In this document: in pieces, positions 43,636 through 52,522 of the stretch | How positions within the stretch are numbered: the first letter of the stretch is position 1 | How the letters are laid out: each line of letters begins with the position of its first letter | Assembly: GCF_003335585.1 (NCBI RefSeq) | Contig: NZ_QBFD01000005.1 | Coordinates: 62,001 to 126,000, forward strand | Direction of reading: 5' to 3' | DNA length: 64,000 nucleotides | Source: Sulfitobacter sp. DFL-14 | GTDB lineage: Bacteria > Pseudomonadota > Alphaproteobacteria > Rhodobacterales > Rhodobacteraceae | Notes under the pieces: model-generated | Seen by the model: the letters and a program-made list of their open reading frames with translations, nothing else | The model's database searches: none | What the model was told of the DNA's origin: nothing | Program-made: the position numbers and the translations under genes

Positions 43636-43676
43636 AACTATAATTACAGAAATTTTAAATTTCTGTAATTATAGTT
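43636..43676. repeat. Perfect 20-bp inverted repeat
   Basis: Two 20-bp arms, opening AACTATAATTAC and closing GTAATTATAGTT, meet with a single T between them. It lies between the end of the small membrane-protein gene (43687) and the dioxygenase promoter. The AT-rich hairpin could end the TRAP transcript or insulate the promoter; no T-run follows on the minus strand. Confidence 0.85.
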
Positions 43677-43686
43677 GGGCAAAGCC

Positions 43687-43977
43687 TTATTGATATAGCC
43701 AGTCGTGAAGCTGACGGTTCAGGAATGGCAATATCAGACCGGTAGTCAGGCCCGTCAGGCAAGTCGCGATGATGAACAATGAAAGGACCACAGGCGTTGA
43801 ATTGAGCACGTATCTGGAGGCAAGCACCAAGCATACCAGCGGAGGATAGACCGCGAGCATGCTCACCGCCCACCTTTTCCAGAAAACAGGCATCGAGCGC
43901 ATCTCTACGAGGTCTGATTCATCTCTAGCCTGTTTGCCGTTAGTGATTTTACTCTTTGCTGGCACGGCTATCTCCAT
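43687..43977 (-). CDS. Small two-span membrane protein of the TRAP operon
   Basis: A 96-residue protein with a polar N-terminus and two hydrophobic segments (WAVSMLAVYPPLVCLVL and VVLSLFIIATCLTGLTTGLIL), ending LNRQLHDWLYQ. The end resembles the membrane tail of some antibiotic-biosynthesis-monooxygenase-like proteins. It follows the TRAP permease by 83 bp and precedes the inverted repeat. Function unknown; an accessory of the transporter is possible. Confidence 0.65.
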   Translation of the reverse strand: MEIAVPAKSKITNGKQARDESDLVEMRSMPVFWKRWAVSMLAVYPPLVCLVLASRYVLNSTPVVLSLFIIATCLTGLTTGLILPFLNRQLHDWLYQ

Positions 43978-44060
43978 TGTCTAACGAGGTCATTTTTGTT
44001 CTGGCCAATCGCGAATTGGAACGGCAAGGCACAGGGTGCGCCCTGCCATTCTTTTGTGGT

Positions 44061-45962
44061 TCACGACAGGTTTACGGGGTCCTGCTTGCGAAGCAGCACG
44101 ACGTAGCGCACAGCCATCGCGATAATCACGGCAATACCTGCAAACGCCAGTGGTATGCTTGGCAAAACCGCGGCAATGGCAGCAAGCACCAGGATAATCC
44201 GCTCCACCGGACTTAGTGCTACGCCGATATAGCCCTCGATCGAAATCGCTATTGCTGCAGTAGCAAACAAACCACCGATCAAAGCCACAGTGTTCGTCGT
44301 GAAATCACCTAGCAAAAGCAACCCGGGATTCCAGATGAACGCAAATGGCATAAGAAACCCGATGGCTGCGAGCCTAACTGCCGAAAATGCAATCTTGAAC
44401 GGATCTGTATCGGCAATTGCGGCCGCTGCCAGCGCTGCAACCGCAATCGGTGGCGTAAGTGCAGACATAATTGCGTAGTAGAGCAAGAACATGTGGCTTT
44501 GAAGAATCGGATATCCGAGCTTAGCCAGCGCGGGACCAACCAGTACTGCTGCAAGAATGTAAGCACTTGGAGTCGGCATTCCCAAACCCAAGATGATCGT
44601 CACAATGGCGGCAATTATCAACGTCAAAGCCGCCTGCCCTCCACTGACTGTCAGGATCACGTTAGCTGACTTCATACCTAATCCGGTCATCGATAAACCA
44701 CCAATCACCAAACCTGCAGCGGCACATGCACCGGCCACTGGAAGAATTCGAAGCGTAGTTTCGCCAAGCCCCTCTACGATCTGCCATGGCGAAAGCCGCG
44801 TGGCTTTCAGAAGGCCAGAGGCTATGACTGCCGCCAATACTCCAACACCCGCAGTGAATGTGGGCGAATAACCTGCAACAAGGGCTGCTACTATCCCGAA
44901 GATAGGTATGAGAAATACCCAACCTGTCCCGAACGTTTCAGCAGCTGTCGGAATTTCGCCATCGGACGGTCTGAGGTCTTCCTTAACGGCCCTGAAGTGA
45001 ACCTGAAGAAAAACGCCTAGGTAATAAAGCAAGGCGGGAAACAACGCAGCTAGCACAACTTCTTTGTAAGGGACTGTGGTATATTCGGCGAGAATGAATG
45101 CCGCTGATCCCATAATCGGTGGCATCGCGCTACCGCCTGTAGATGCCGCAACTTCTACCGCGCCTGCAAAACGAGCACTGTAACCAAGGCGTTTCATCAC
45201 GGGAATGGTAATCGAACCGGTCGCGACCACGTCCGAAGTCGGGCTTCCCGACATTGTTCCGTAAAGACCCGAAGAAAGAACCGCAATCTTTGCTGGACCA
45301 CCCCTCGATTTTCCGGTGACCAATGAGGCGAGGTTAAAGAAAAACTCTCCGCCGCCTGATTTCGACAAAAAAGTACCGAACATTACGAACAAAAAGACAT
45401 AGCTGGCCACAACCTGAATCGGAACGCCGAAAACTCCGTCTGTAGTAAACACCAGAATATCAAGAAGATAAGTATATTCAGATATGCCGTGTCCGAATGG
45501 TGGCGGAAGGTAAGATCCGAACTGGTTGTATAGCAAGAACAGGACGACAACGCCCGTCAAACCCAGACCTGTGGTTCTGCGCGTCACTTCCAGCGTCAGG
45601 AATAACAAAGCACTTCCGAAGAAAAGCTGTGCCGGCGTGAACGGATTGAGCAAGCTAATGCGGTCCGAAATTGCCCCGGCATTTAAGAAGAAAAAGATAC
45701 CGCACGAGATACTGAGTAGCGTGAAAATCCAATCATAGAAGGGCACTTTGTTCGGCGCGTTAGGTGTTGCACCGATCGCGACAAACAAGATTGTGTAAAT
45801 TCCGCTGACAAAAAGAATGCCCAGAATAAGAGGGTCGGAAATTGTGAACAAATTCGCGTATACGACCCAACCCGCAAAGATTGTTGAGGCAATAATCAGG
45901 GTGCGCTGCGAACCAGCCGCAAGCGTACGCCTGCGGCCGGTGGCTACAAGAGAACCTATCAC
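44061..45962 (-). CDS. TRAP transporter permease, 4TM/12TM fusion
   Basis: A 633-residue fused DctQM permease with the DctM signatures GGPAKIAVLSSGLYGTMSGS and VEVAASTGGSAMPPIMGSAAF. It overlaps the receptor gene by 4 bp. With the receptor it forms a secondary importer. Its place among phthalate genes and its shared operator make an aromatic dicarboxylate such as phthalate the likely substrate. It resembles but is clearly distinct from the permease at 5404. Confidence 0.9.
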   Translation of the reverse strand: MIGSLVATGRRRTLAAGSQRTLIIASTIFAGWVVYANLFTISDPLILGILFVSGIYTILFVAIGATPNAPNKVPFYDWIFTLLSISCGIFFFLNAGAISDRISLLNPFTPAQLFFGSALLFLTLEVTRRTTGLGLTGVVVLFLLYNQFGSYLPPPFGHGISEYTYLLDILVFTTDGVFGVPIQVVASYVFLFVMFGTFLSKSGGGEFFFNLASLVTGKSRGGPAKIAVLSSGLYGTMSGSPTSDVVATGSITIPVMKRLGYSARFAGAVEVAASTGGSAMPPIMGSAAFILAEYTTVPYKEVVLAALFPALLYYLGVFLQVHFRAVKEDLRPSDGEIPTAAETFGTGWVFLIPIFGIVAALVAGYSPTFTAGVGVLAAVIASGLLKATRLSPWQIVEGLGETTLRILPVAGACAAAGLVIGGLSMTGLGMKSANVILTVSGGQAALTLIIAAIVTIILGLGMPTPSAYILAAVLVGPALAKLGYPILQSHMFLLYYAIMSALTPPIAVAALAAAAIADTDPFKIAFSAVRLAAIGFLMPFAFIWNPGLLLLGDFTTNTVALIGGLFATAAIAISIEGYIGVALSPVERIILVLAAIAAVLPSIPLAFAGIAVIIAMAVRYVVLLRKQDPVNLS

Positions 45963-46942
45963 TCGATCAAACCTGCTTCTTTATAGACTGCAGCTGCAGC
46001 TGGGTGGAATTCAAGAACGCTCGGCTTTGCAAGAAGTTCTGGTGACAGCGCTTTCATGGCTCCGTGTACGGCGCGAATTTCATCCATGTGGTTAAGCAGC
46101 GAGCTTGCCAGAGAACCTGCGGTCGCGTCGTCCATTGCATCTGTGGTGACCAGAAGTGCTCCGAGGGTAACAGTTTCAAGATCGCCAGCTTGATTAGGAT
46201 AGCTGCCAGCAGGAATGACCATTGTACCTGTCCCGAATGCTTCATTCGTCGCGGCGATAACCTCCGCAGGAACCGCCAGCAAAACAACATCACTGTTTTC
46301 GTTCACAGCTCTGAAGGAAGAGTGGTTAATGAAAATTCCGTTTGTGATCATATCCAGGCGCCCGTCCTGAATCAAATCGGCCTGCTCGTTCGCTCCGGCG
46401 CGAACAAATTGTCCGCCTGCGTTGCTAAGTGACTCCTCGGTTACACCAACCGATTCTAGCATATGCAGGGCTATGTTTGACGTAATGTTGCCGGACCGGT
46501 TGATCCCGATCCGCACCGCTGCCCCGCTGGTCGCGATATCGTCAAGACTGTCAATGTTGTATTTTTCAGCAACCGAGCGCTCGAGGAAGAAATGCATTGG
46601 TGCCCAGTTGTACATGTAGCCAATGGCGCGCATGTTCTCAACGGGTGCTTGGAACGGCTCACCGCCGTCCAGTGCGATTTTTGCTTCTGCGTCATGTACC
46701 AAACCAAGGTCCGAACGGTTGGTGCCAAGCAGACCGATGTTCGCAAAACCACCACCAGTCGCCTGATATGTCACGACAGAAGATGAATCATCAACTTTGG
46801 TCGCGCGGTCAATACCAGCGCCGAGAAGCGACCATAGCCCGCCGGGGTTACCACCGGACAAAGTAAGATTCACAGGTTCCGCGACGGCGAAAGTCGTTGT
46901 TGCAGCGATGCTAATAGCAGCCGCCAGTGCAGTCAGTCTCAT
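45959..46942 (-). CDS. TAXI-family TRAP transporter solute-binding protein
   Basis: A 327-residue receptor with a signal peptide (LAAAISIAATTTFAVA-EPVNLTLSG) and TAXI landmarks: GGNPGGLWSLLGAGI, VTYQATGGGFANIGLL and INRSGNITSNIALHML. Known phthalate importers are of MFS or ABC type, so a TAXI receptor controlled with the phthalate genes is a candidate new phthalate uptake protein. The ligand is inferred. Confidence 0.9.
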   Translation of the reverse strand: MRLTALAAAISIAATTTFAVAEPVNLTLSGGNPGGLWSLLGAGIDRATKVDDSSSVVTYQATGGGFANIGLLGTNRSDLGLVHDAEAKIALDGGEPFQAPVENMRAIGYMYNWAPMHFFLERSVAEKYNIDSLDDIATSGAAVRIGINRSGNITSNIALHMLESVGVTEESLSNAGGQFVRAGANEQADLIQDGRLDMITNGIFINHSSFRAVNENSDVVLLAVPAEVIAATNEAFGTGTMVIPAGSYPNQAGDLETVTLGALLVTTDAMDDATAGSLASSLLNHMDEIRAVHGAMKALSPELLAKPSVLEFHPAAAAVYKEAGLIE

Positions 46943-47017
46943 TAGGTCTTCCTCCCAGTTTGCTTTGCGGCAAAAACCGTCAAAACGTTTTTTCAGCGGT
47001 CGGCGGACCGACTACAT

Positions 47018-47076
47018 ACTTAGACGTCTATGATTTAATCAAATCGCGCCGCTGTCAACTACTTAGATATCTTATT
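47018..47076 (-). promoter_or_regulatory. TRAP operon promoter flanked by two operator copies
   Basis: On the minus strand TTGACA (47053-47058) is a -35 box. Directly upstream lies ACTTAG-ATAT-CTTATT (47061-47076), and downstream near the transcription start lies ACTTAG-ACGT-CTATGA (47018-47033), each with one perfect arm. A 10-bp palindrome TAGACGTCTA lies within the second. This resembles the dioxygenase and reductase promoters. Confidence 0.7.
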
Positions 47077-47131
47077 TTTTAACAAAAATCGAAAATATCG
47101 ACTGCACACAGAATTTTTCTGGGGATTCAGA

Positions 47132-47707
47132 TCAAAGGCCGTTGCGCGAACGCGTAGAGGGAATCTTTAGGCCTCGGGAAGCGCCAACCTTTTCATCATG
47201 TTCAAGGTTTCGAATCATTTTGCTCAATGCACGGCGCAGGATCGTAACCTCATCATCCTTGAGCCCTTCAATGGCAAATTCGTTGGTTTCAACAGCCATT
47301 GGCTCTAAACGATCGCGCAAATCCCAGCCCTTCTCGGTCAGAAAGGCATGTTGGCGTCTCTTGTTGCTGCCAACGTTCCGGCGAACAATAAAGCCAAGCT
47401 CTTCCATGCGACGCAATGCGGAATGCGCGGTTGGCTCGGTCAAGTGTGCCTTGTCGCTCAGTTCACGCTGTGAAAGGCCATCGTGGCTCCACAATATTCG
47501 TAAAAATATCCACTGGCCGAACGTCACGCCCTCGGTGTTTAACCGCATCTGTAAAGACCGGTTGAAAGCGCGCGCAGCAAGTCGAACCAACCGCGCAATT
47601 CGCTCTTCCGACTGTCCGGCCGAATGCGGAATGCTACCTTCAGGGGGTAATTCTGTCACTTGTGCATCTCCGGGTTCGCGATTTTTGCCTGCGACCCAAC
47701 GTTGCAT
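47132..47707 (-). CDS. MarR-family transcriptional regulator
   Basis: A 191-residue winged-helix MarR protein. It has the dimerisation helix (EERIARLVRLAARAFN), the recognition helix (LSQRELSDKAHLTEPTAHSALRRME) and the wing (VRRNVGSNKRRQHAFLTEKG). It is the last gene of the reductase-to-ThDP enzyme run (50 bp gap) and lies beside the TRAP promoter. As the only regulator inside this module, it is the prime candidate for binding the ACTTAG-N4-CTAAGT sites, released by phthalate or an intermediate. Confidence 0.9.
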   Translation of the reverse strand: MQRWVAGKNREPGDAQVTELPPEGSIPHSAGQSEERIARLVRLAARAFNRSLQMRLNTEGVTFGQWIFLRILWSHDGLSQRELSDKAHLTEPTAHSALRRMEELGFIVRRNVGSNKRRQHAFLTEKGWDLRDRLEPMAVETNEFAIEGLKDDEVTILRRALSKMIRNLEHDEKVGASRGLKIPSTRSRNGL

Positions 47708-47757
47708 GCATTCTATGTTATTCGCGATGAATACGCCAAACGGGAGAATTACTCAAA

Positions 47758-49518
47758 TCAGTTGTTGGTCATCCCGTCGGTCATGTCGTCGCTATAGCCA
47801 GGCGTCACTCTTGCATCGACAACAACGGTTTTTCCTTCTTGCGCGGCACGGATCGCCTCTGCGAGTGTTGTGTTTAGCTCCCCGATCGTCTTCACCGGCC
47901 CGAAGGCCTTGGCTCCTTGCGCTGCTGCAATCGCGGCGATATCGATGTCCGGCTCGCCGATTGCCTGCCCGACATGTTTGTTTTCTACGGGCCGGCTCCG
48001 ATCAATTGCGACGCGCTCCTGATGCACCTCATCATTGAAATAAGACCGGTTGTTCGCGACGACTATGAGCAACGGAACTTTGTGATGTGCTGCCGTCCAG
48101 ATTGCGGTTGCCCCCATCATGAAATCGCCATCCCCCAAGACAGCGACCGGCAGGCGATCGGAATCTTTAAACGCGAGGGCGGATCCAACAGCCATTCCAG
48201 GCCCTGAACCGATGCCTGCGCCGCCATCATATCCGAGATAATCCAGAGGGCCGCGGAAATCACATTTCGAGCCGTTCCAGCTCAGTGTGAGGCGTAAAAA
48301 GCTCGCGGTTTCCTCGCTCAACGCGTCGGCCAAAACATCAGAAAGAGAGTCGATGGATATCTGAGCATCCGGATGATGATCGGGACGCGCCGGTGCCTCG
48401 ATTGCCATTTTCCCAACAGCCATATCTGAAAGCCCCGCTGCCAGACAGATTGCACGGATCGCTTCGTCGGGGTCCGCCAACATGGTAAAGTCCGAAGGTG
48501 AGAGCGACTGGTGGTCCAGCGACCAGCCATTGGTCAGCAGGGAATCGAGCGAGATATTTACAACTTTAGTGCGCTCAAGGTCGACATCGGCCTGTTGCAA
48601 TGTTCCACCAAGATCAACCCAATCGAAGCTGACAACCAGATCGGCTTGACCGATACGCTGCGCAGCATCCTGCGACACAAAGTAGCCCGGTGCACCAAAA
48701 TGCAGTGGATGGCATGTTGGAAATGCTGCGGCGGTCTTGATATCAGTGACAACACGGGCCCCGAAATGCTCCGCGAGCGCGACGCGCCGGTCCCAATCTG
48801 CCTGATCGCGCGACACCCGCCCCATCAAGAAGACCGGTTTTTCTGATGTTTCCAGCAAATCTAAAACCGAACGTGCATCGGATTCGGAGAATTGCACCAT
48901 TCGGGGTGCGGCATGGCGCTCTGGCGCCGGGAACTCCGGCATTTTGTCAATTGGCTCTTCTTGAACGGACACGTCAAAACAGACATAGGTTGGCGCATTG
49001 GGTGCCGTCTGTGTAATTATCGAAGACCGCAACATCGAAGATAATGACGCCTCCAGCGATGCGGGCTGGTCATCCCATTTCACATAGGGCCGTATGATCG
49101 CAGCCTGATCGCGCGACGTATGTATCCAGTCAATCCAAGGCCTGCGCTTGGCGGCATCCACCGGACCCGTCGCGCCGAAAATCAGCATCGGCACGCGGTC
49201 GCACCACGCATTATACACGGCCATAGAAGCGTGCATTACACCGACATTGGCATGCAGGATCACGGCCAATGGTGTGCCCGTAACTTTGGCCCAACCATGC
49301 GCAATGGCAACGGCGTGTTCCTCGTGCAGGCATAACAGCATCTGCGGATCGCGATTGCCCAGGTAGTTGACGAGGCTGTCATGTAGTCCTCGAAAGCTCG
49401 ACCCAGGATTGAGCGCCACATAGGGCGTGTCGAGCTTGCGCAGCATCTCAGCAATGGCATCGCTGCCGAAAAGCTCTGTGATTTCGCTGGGAATTGGGCG
49501 GTCTAGATCATCGTTCAT
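47758..49518 (-). CDS. ThDP-dependent decarboxylase (benzoylformate decarboxylase-like)
   Basis: A 586-residue thiamine-diphosphate enzyme of the acetolactate synthase/benzoylformate decarboxylase family. The N-terminal domain has the catalytic-type Glu in LHEEHAVAIAHG. The C-terminal domain has the ThDP-Mg motif GDGDFMM followed by NN. The start is ATG 49518 (MNDDLDRP), 21 bp after the aldehyde dehydrogenase stop. No mandelate gene is nearby. With the dehydrogenase it could convert an aryl-glyoxylate to the aldehyde and then the acid. Substrate is unproven. Confidence 0.83.
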   Translation of the reverse strand: MNDDLDRPIPSEITELFGSDAIAEMLRKLDTPYVALNPGSSFRGLHDSLVNYLGNRDPQMLLCLHEEHAVAIAHGWAKVTGTPLAVILHANVGVMHASMAVYNAWCDRVPMLIFGATGPVDAAKRRPWIDWIHTSRDQAAIIRPYVKWDDQPASLEASLSSMLRSSIITQTAPNAPTYVCFDVSVQEEPIDKMPEFPAPERHAAPRMVQFSESDARSVLDLLETSEKPVFLMGRVSRDQADWDRRVALAEHFGARVVTDIKTAAAFPTCHPLHFGAPGYFVSQDAAQRIGQADLVVSFDWVDLGGTLQQADVDLERTKVVNISLDSLLTNGWSLDHQSLSPSDFTMLADPDEAIRAICLAAGLSDMAVGKMAIEAPARPDHHPDAQISIDSLSDVLADALSEETASFLRLTLSWNGSKCDFRGPLDYLGYDGGAGIGSGPGMAVGSALAFKDSDRLPVAVLGDGDFMMGATAIWTAAHHKVPLLIVVANNRSYFNDEVHQERVAIDRSRPVENKHVGQAIGEPDIDIAAIAAAQGAKAFGPVKTIGELNTTLAEAIRAAQEGKTVVVDARVTPGYSDDMTDGMTNN

Positions 49519-49539
49519 TGCTGTCTCCAACTATCCTGC

Positions 49540-51012
49540 CTATTGGCCGGACAGGTTGATGTGAATGTTCTTTTCGTGGGTAAAGGAAAGCAGTTCGCCA
49601 ATACCTTCTTCCCGGCCAATGCCGGATTGTTTTACGCCGCCAAACGGCGCACCGAGGAAGTGTTTGCCAACCTCGTTGATCCAGACGAACCCGGCCTCAA
49701 CGCGATTTGCCGCGCGATGCGCTTTCGCCAGATCGCGGCTCCAGATCGCACAGGTCAGGCCGACATCAAGGCCGTTGACCTCTTCAAGCATCTCGGTCTC
49801 GTCACTCCACCGCCGAACGGCGAGCACAGGGCCAAAAATTTCTTCCCGCGCGATCCGCATTTGTGGCGTTACGTCGGCAAAAATCGTGGGCGCTATGAAA
49901 CACCCGTCTGCCAGCGCGCCATCGGTCACTGCATGCCCTCCGGTCACGGCGTGCGCACCTTCGGATTTGGCACTTTCAATAAATTCCATCACACGATTAA
50001 AATGCGTTTGGGATACCAGTGCCCCCATCGTCGTCGCGGGATCTGTTGGAATGCCGGGTTGGTAACGCGCTATTTTCGCGGGCAATTGCGAAACGACAGC
50101 ATCATGTAGATCATCATGCAGGAAGGCGCGGCTGGTCGATCCGCAGGATTGCCCGCACCAACCAAAATTCATGCCAGCGACAATCGCATCAGCAATCTTG
50201 TTTGGGTCACTGTCGGGATAGGCGATCAACGCGTTTTTCCCACCAAGTTCCAACAGGACCGGTTTAAGTGTGTCCGATGCACTTCGCATTACAGCCTGAC
50301 CTGCGGCCACTGATCCGATCAAGGTGACTTTTGCCACGTCCGGATGTTCGGCCAGCGCGGCACCCGCCTCCGTGCCACCGGGCAATACGCTGAATACCCC
50401 CTCGGGAAACAAGCCATCGACCAGCTCTGCCAGTCTCAACGCCGAAAGCGGTGCCTGCACAGGAGGCTTGATAATCACCGCGTTACCTGCGGCCAGCGGC
50501 GCTGCCATCTTTCCTCCGCAGAACAGGAACGGGTGGTTGAAAGCAAGGATGCGTGCGACGACGCCCAGCGGTTCGCGGGTTGTCATATTCACACGATCAG
50601 GGCCCATCGGGATCGTGTCACCTTTCATTTCGGTCACGAGACCCGCAAAGAAATCCATTTGCGCCGCAGCAATCGCGGCATCGCCAAGCATCTCGGTATA
50701 AGGGTTTCCGCAGTTGGCCGCATCGATCATGGCTAGTTCGTCACCGTGAAGTCGTAGTAGCGTGGCTACTTCTTTAAGGATACGGGCGCGTTCAAGCGGG
50801 ACAACGTCGCGCCATTCCAAAAAGCCCTTCTGGGCCCTCTTAACAACGGCATCCGCATCCTGTGCACTGGCCTCTGCAACCGATGCCAGAACTTTCCCTG
50901 TTGCCGGATTCAAGGTGTCGACATAGCTGCCCGCGATAGGGGCCTGCCATGTGCCACCAGCATAAATATCAGTGCGACGCGGCAACACCTTGTCCAATTC
51001 CGGTTGTGTCAT
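49540..51012 (-). CDS. Aldehyde dehydrogenase
   Basis: A 490-residue NAD(P)-dependent aldehyde dehydrogenase with LELGGKN (catalytic Glu) and the nucleophilic cysteine in CGQSCGSTSRA. The start is ATG 51012 (MTQPELDK), preceded by GGGAGGG. Next to the ThDP decarboxylase and inside a phthalate operon, an aromatic aldehyde such as 2-carboxybenzaldehyde is a sensible substrate; betaine-aldehyde-type substrates cannot be excluded. Confidence 0.87.
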   Translation of the reverse strand: MTQPELDKVLPRRTDIYAGGTWQAPIAGSYVDTLNPATGKVLASVAEASAQDADAVVKRAQKGFLEWRDVVPLERARILKEVATLLRLHGDELAMIDAANCGNPYTEMLGDAAIAAAQMDFFAGLVTEMKGDTIPMGPDRVNMTTREPLGVVARILAFNHPFLFCGGKMAAPLAAGNAVIIKPPVQAPLSALRLAELVDGLFPEGVFSVLPGGTEAGAALAEHPDVAKVTLIGSVAAGQAVMRSASDTLKPVLLELGGKNALIAYPDSDPNKIADAIVAGMNFGWCGQSCGSTSRAFLHDDLHDAVVSQLPAKIARYQPGIPTDPATTMGALVSQTHFNRVMEFIESAKSEGAHAVTGGHAVTDGALADGCFIAPTIFADVTPQMRIAREEIFGPVLAVRRWSDETEMLEEVNGLDVGLTCAIWSRDLAKAHRAANRVEAGFVWINEVGKHFLGAPFGGVKQSGIGREEGIGELLSFTHEKNIHINLSGQ

Positions 51013-51082
51013 TGCACACACCCTCCCAGTTTAAGCGATTTTCAAATGGCCTGCTCTACAGGGACAAACCATGCGGATGGTT

Positions 51083-51520
51083 TCAGGCCGCGACGAGCTC
51101 GAGGAAACGCTTCCCCGTCATGACCTCGCGCAATGGCAGGGCGTCTTGTGCTTCTGTCAATTCGACATCATAGCTCAAACCGCGCCCATCCCACAGCCAC
51201 CAATAGATAATCTCGCCCTTCTTATCCCGTATCGGCATGCGAAAGGTCGGAAAGTCTTGGTGAACAGCCGGAACTTCGAAATTCCCGACGATCTCGAAAG
51301 AAGCGCCCGCGCGCTTCAAGGCCGTACCGAGCGGGATCATCGCTATGAACTGCGTCTTTCCCGCTACCAGCGCGCCAATGTCAGATGGCCTTTCGTCAAG
51401 TAGGCCATCCAAGACGCGTACAACAGGGGGATAGCTCGAATGGTAGTGCGTGATCTGGGCATAGGCCTTCCTCTGGCCGACCTCGATCTCGACCACTTCT
51501 CCTGGGGTCAAATCGGTCAT
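51083..51520 (-). CDS. Imm26-like hypothetical protein
   Basis: A 145-residue soluble protein resembling the Imm26 immunity-protein fold: an N-terminal beta segment (GEVVEIEVGQRKAYAQI), a central FEIVGNFEVPAV and a WWLWDGRG motif. AGGAAG precedes ATG 51520. It is placed between the decarboxylase and aldehyde dehydrogenase genes and is probably co-transcribed. A polymorphic-toxin immunity role is odd here, so the similarity is tentative; a small ligand-binding or accessory protein is possible. Confidence 0.55.
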   Translation of the reverse strand: MTDLTPGEVVEIEVGQRKAYAQITHYHSSYPPVVRVLDGLLDERPSDIGALVAGKTQFIAMIPLGTALKRAGASFEIVGNFEVPAVHQDFPTFRMPIRDKKGEIIYWWLWDGRGLSYDVELTEAQDALPLREVMTGKRFLELVAA

Positions 51521-51529
51521 TTCACTTCC

Positions 51530-52522
51530 TTACAGACTATATGCTTCGTAGGTTGACGGGTGGAACAGATCCTCGACCGAAACACGCTGGGGCGATAGGC
51601 CCTGATCGTGGTGATACTGCAGAAACTTATCCAGCACATGGGTGTTAGGGGCCACGCCGTAAGACCAAAGATCGGGACCCATAACCGCGCGCACGCGGTT
51701 TAACGTGTCCTCCACAAAGGGCATTGTCACTTTGGTGGCCGACGTGTCATTCAACGCCTCCTGCGCAGCGGCCTTTGACTGTGTGAAGCCTTTTACCAAT
51801 GCGCCCGGCAGCCAAGGATGTTCTTCAGCCAAACTACGCCGCACTCCTAGAACGTGCATGATAGGAAAGATCTGAGTTTCGCGGAAATAGTCCTCTGCCG
51901 CTCCGATACTGTCAGAAAAGAGCCGCCCCACATGCGGATGACCCTCTGAAAAACAGCGCGGCCAACGCGGGCCGATGAAACCGTCGATTTCCCCGTCTGC
52001 TAACATCTGGTTAAGTGTCGAGCCTTCGGGGGCAAGCGTTACGCGAACGTCATCGGGCAAATCGACCTTGATCTTCTCGGGGCGACCTGGAGTGTCCATG
52101 CCGCCACGAACCCACTCAATATCGGAAGGCTTCACCCCGAAGTGTTCTTCAAGAATGCCGCGCACCCAGACATTTGCGGAAAGCTGGTATTCCGCGATTC
52201 CGATCTTGCGCCCTTTCAAGTCCTCGGGACGGTCAATTCCTCGGTCGGTCCGGATGTAGACGGACGTATGGCGGAATGCACGGCTCAGAAACACAGGGAC
52301 AGCGACATAGTGCGGATCACCGCGCGCTACCGATATTGAATAGGATGACAGTGACAACTCGGAGATGTCGAACGCCTGATGCCGGAAAGCACGGAAGAAC
52401 ATTTCTTCGGGCGAAAGAAGCATCGGCACCGGATCGACGCCATCAATCTTGACTGTGCCGTCCACAATGGCGCGTGTTCTGTCATAGTTGCCCATTGCGA
52501 GGGAAAGGGAAAGGTTGGTCAA
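51530..52522 (-). CDS. pht5: 4,5-dihydroxyphthalate decarboxylase
   Basis: A 330-residue protein of the 4,5-dihydroxyphthalate decarboxylase family, which has the periplasmic-binding-protein type II fold. Landmarks are SLAMGNYDRTRA, FDISELSLSSY and FLSRAFRHTSVYIR. The enzyme gives protocatechuate, the entry to the pca genes at 56790-64000. The start is TTG 52522, chosen because AGGAGG (52530-52535) lies 7 bases upstream; the first ATG is 18 codons on and cuts into the conserved start. Confidence 0.87.
   Translation of the reverse strand: MTNLSLSLAMGNYDRTRAIVDGTVKIDGVDPVPMLLSPEEMFFRAFRHQAFDISELSLSSYSISVARGDPHYVAVPVFLSRAFRHTSVYIRTDRGIDRPEDLKGRKIGIAEYQLSANVWVRGILEEHFGVKPSDIEWVRGGMDTPGRPEKIKVDLPDDVRVTLAPEGSTLNQMLADGEIDGFIGPRWPRCFSEGHPHVGRLFSDSIGAAEDYFRETQIFPIMHVLGVRRSLAEEHPWLPGALVKGFTQSKAAAQEALNDTSATKVTMPFVEDTLNRVRAVMGPDLWSYGVAPNTHVLDKFLQYHHDQGLSPQRVSVEDLFHPSTYEAYSL

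Noticed and set aside
47758..51012. Mandelate pathway (benzoylformate decarboxylase and benzaldehyde dehydrogenase)
   Set aside because: No mandelate dehydrogenase or racemase is present, and the genes sit within a phthalate operon, so the name is not applied.
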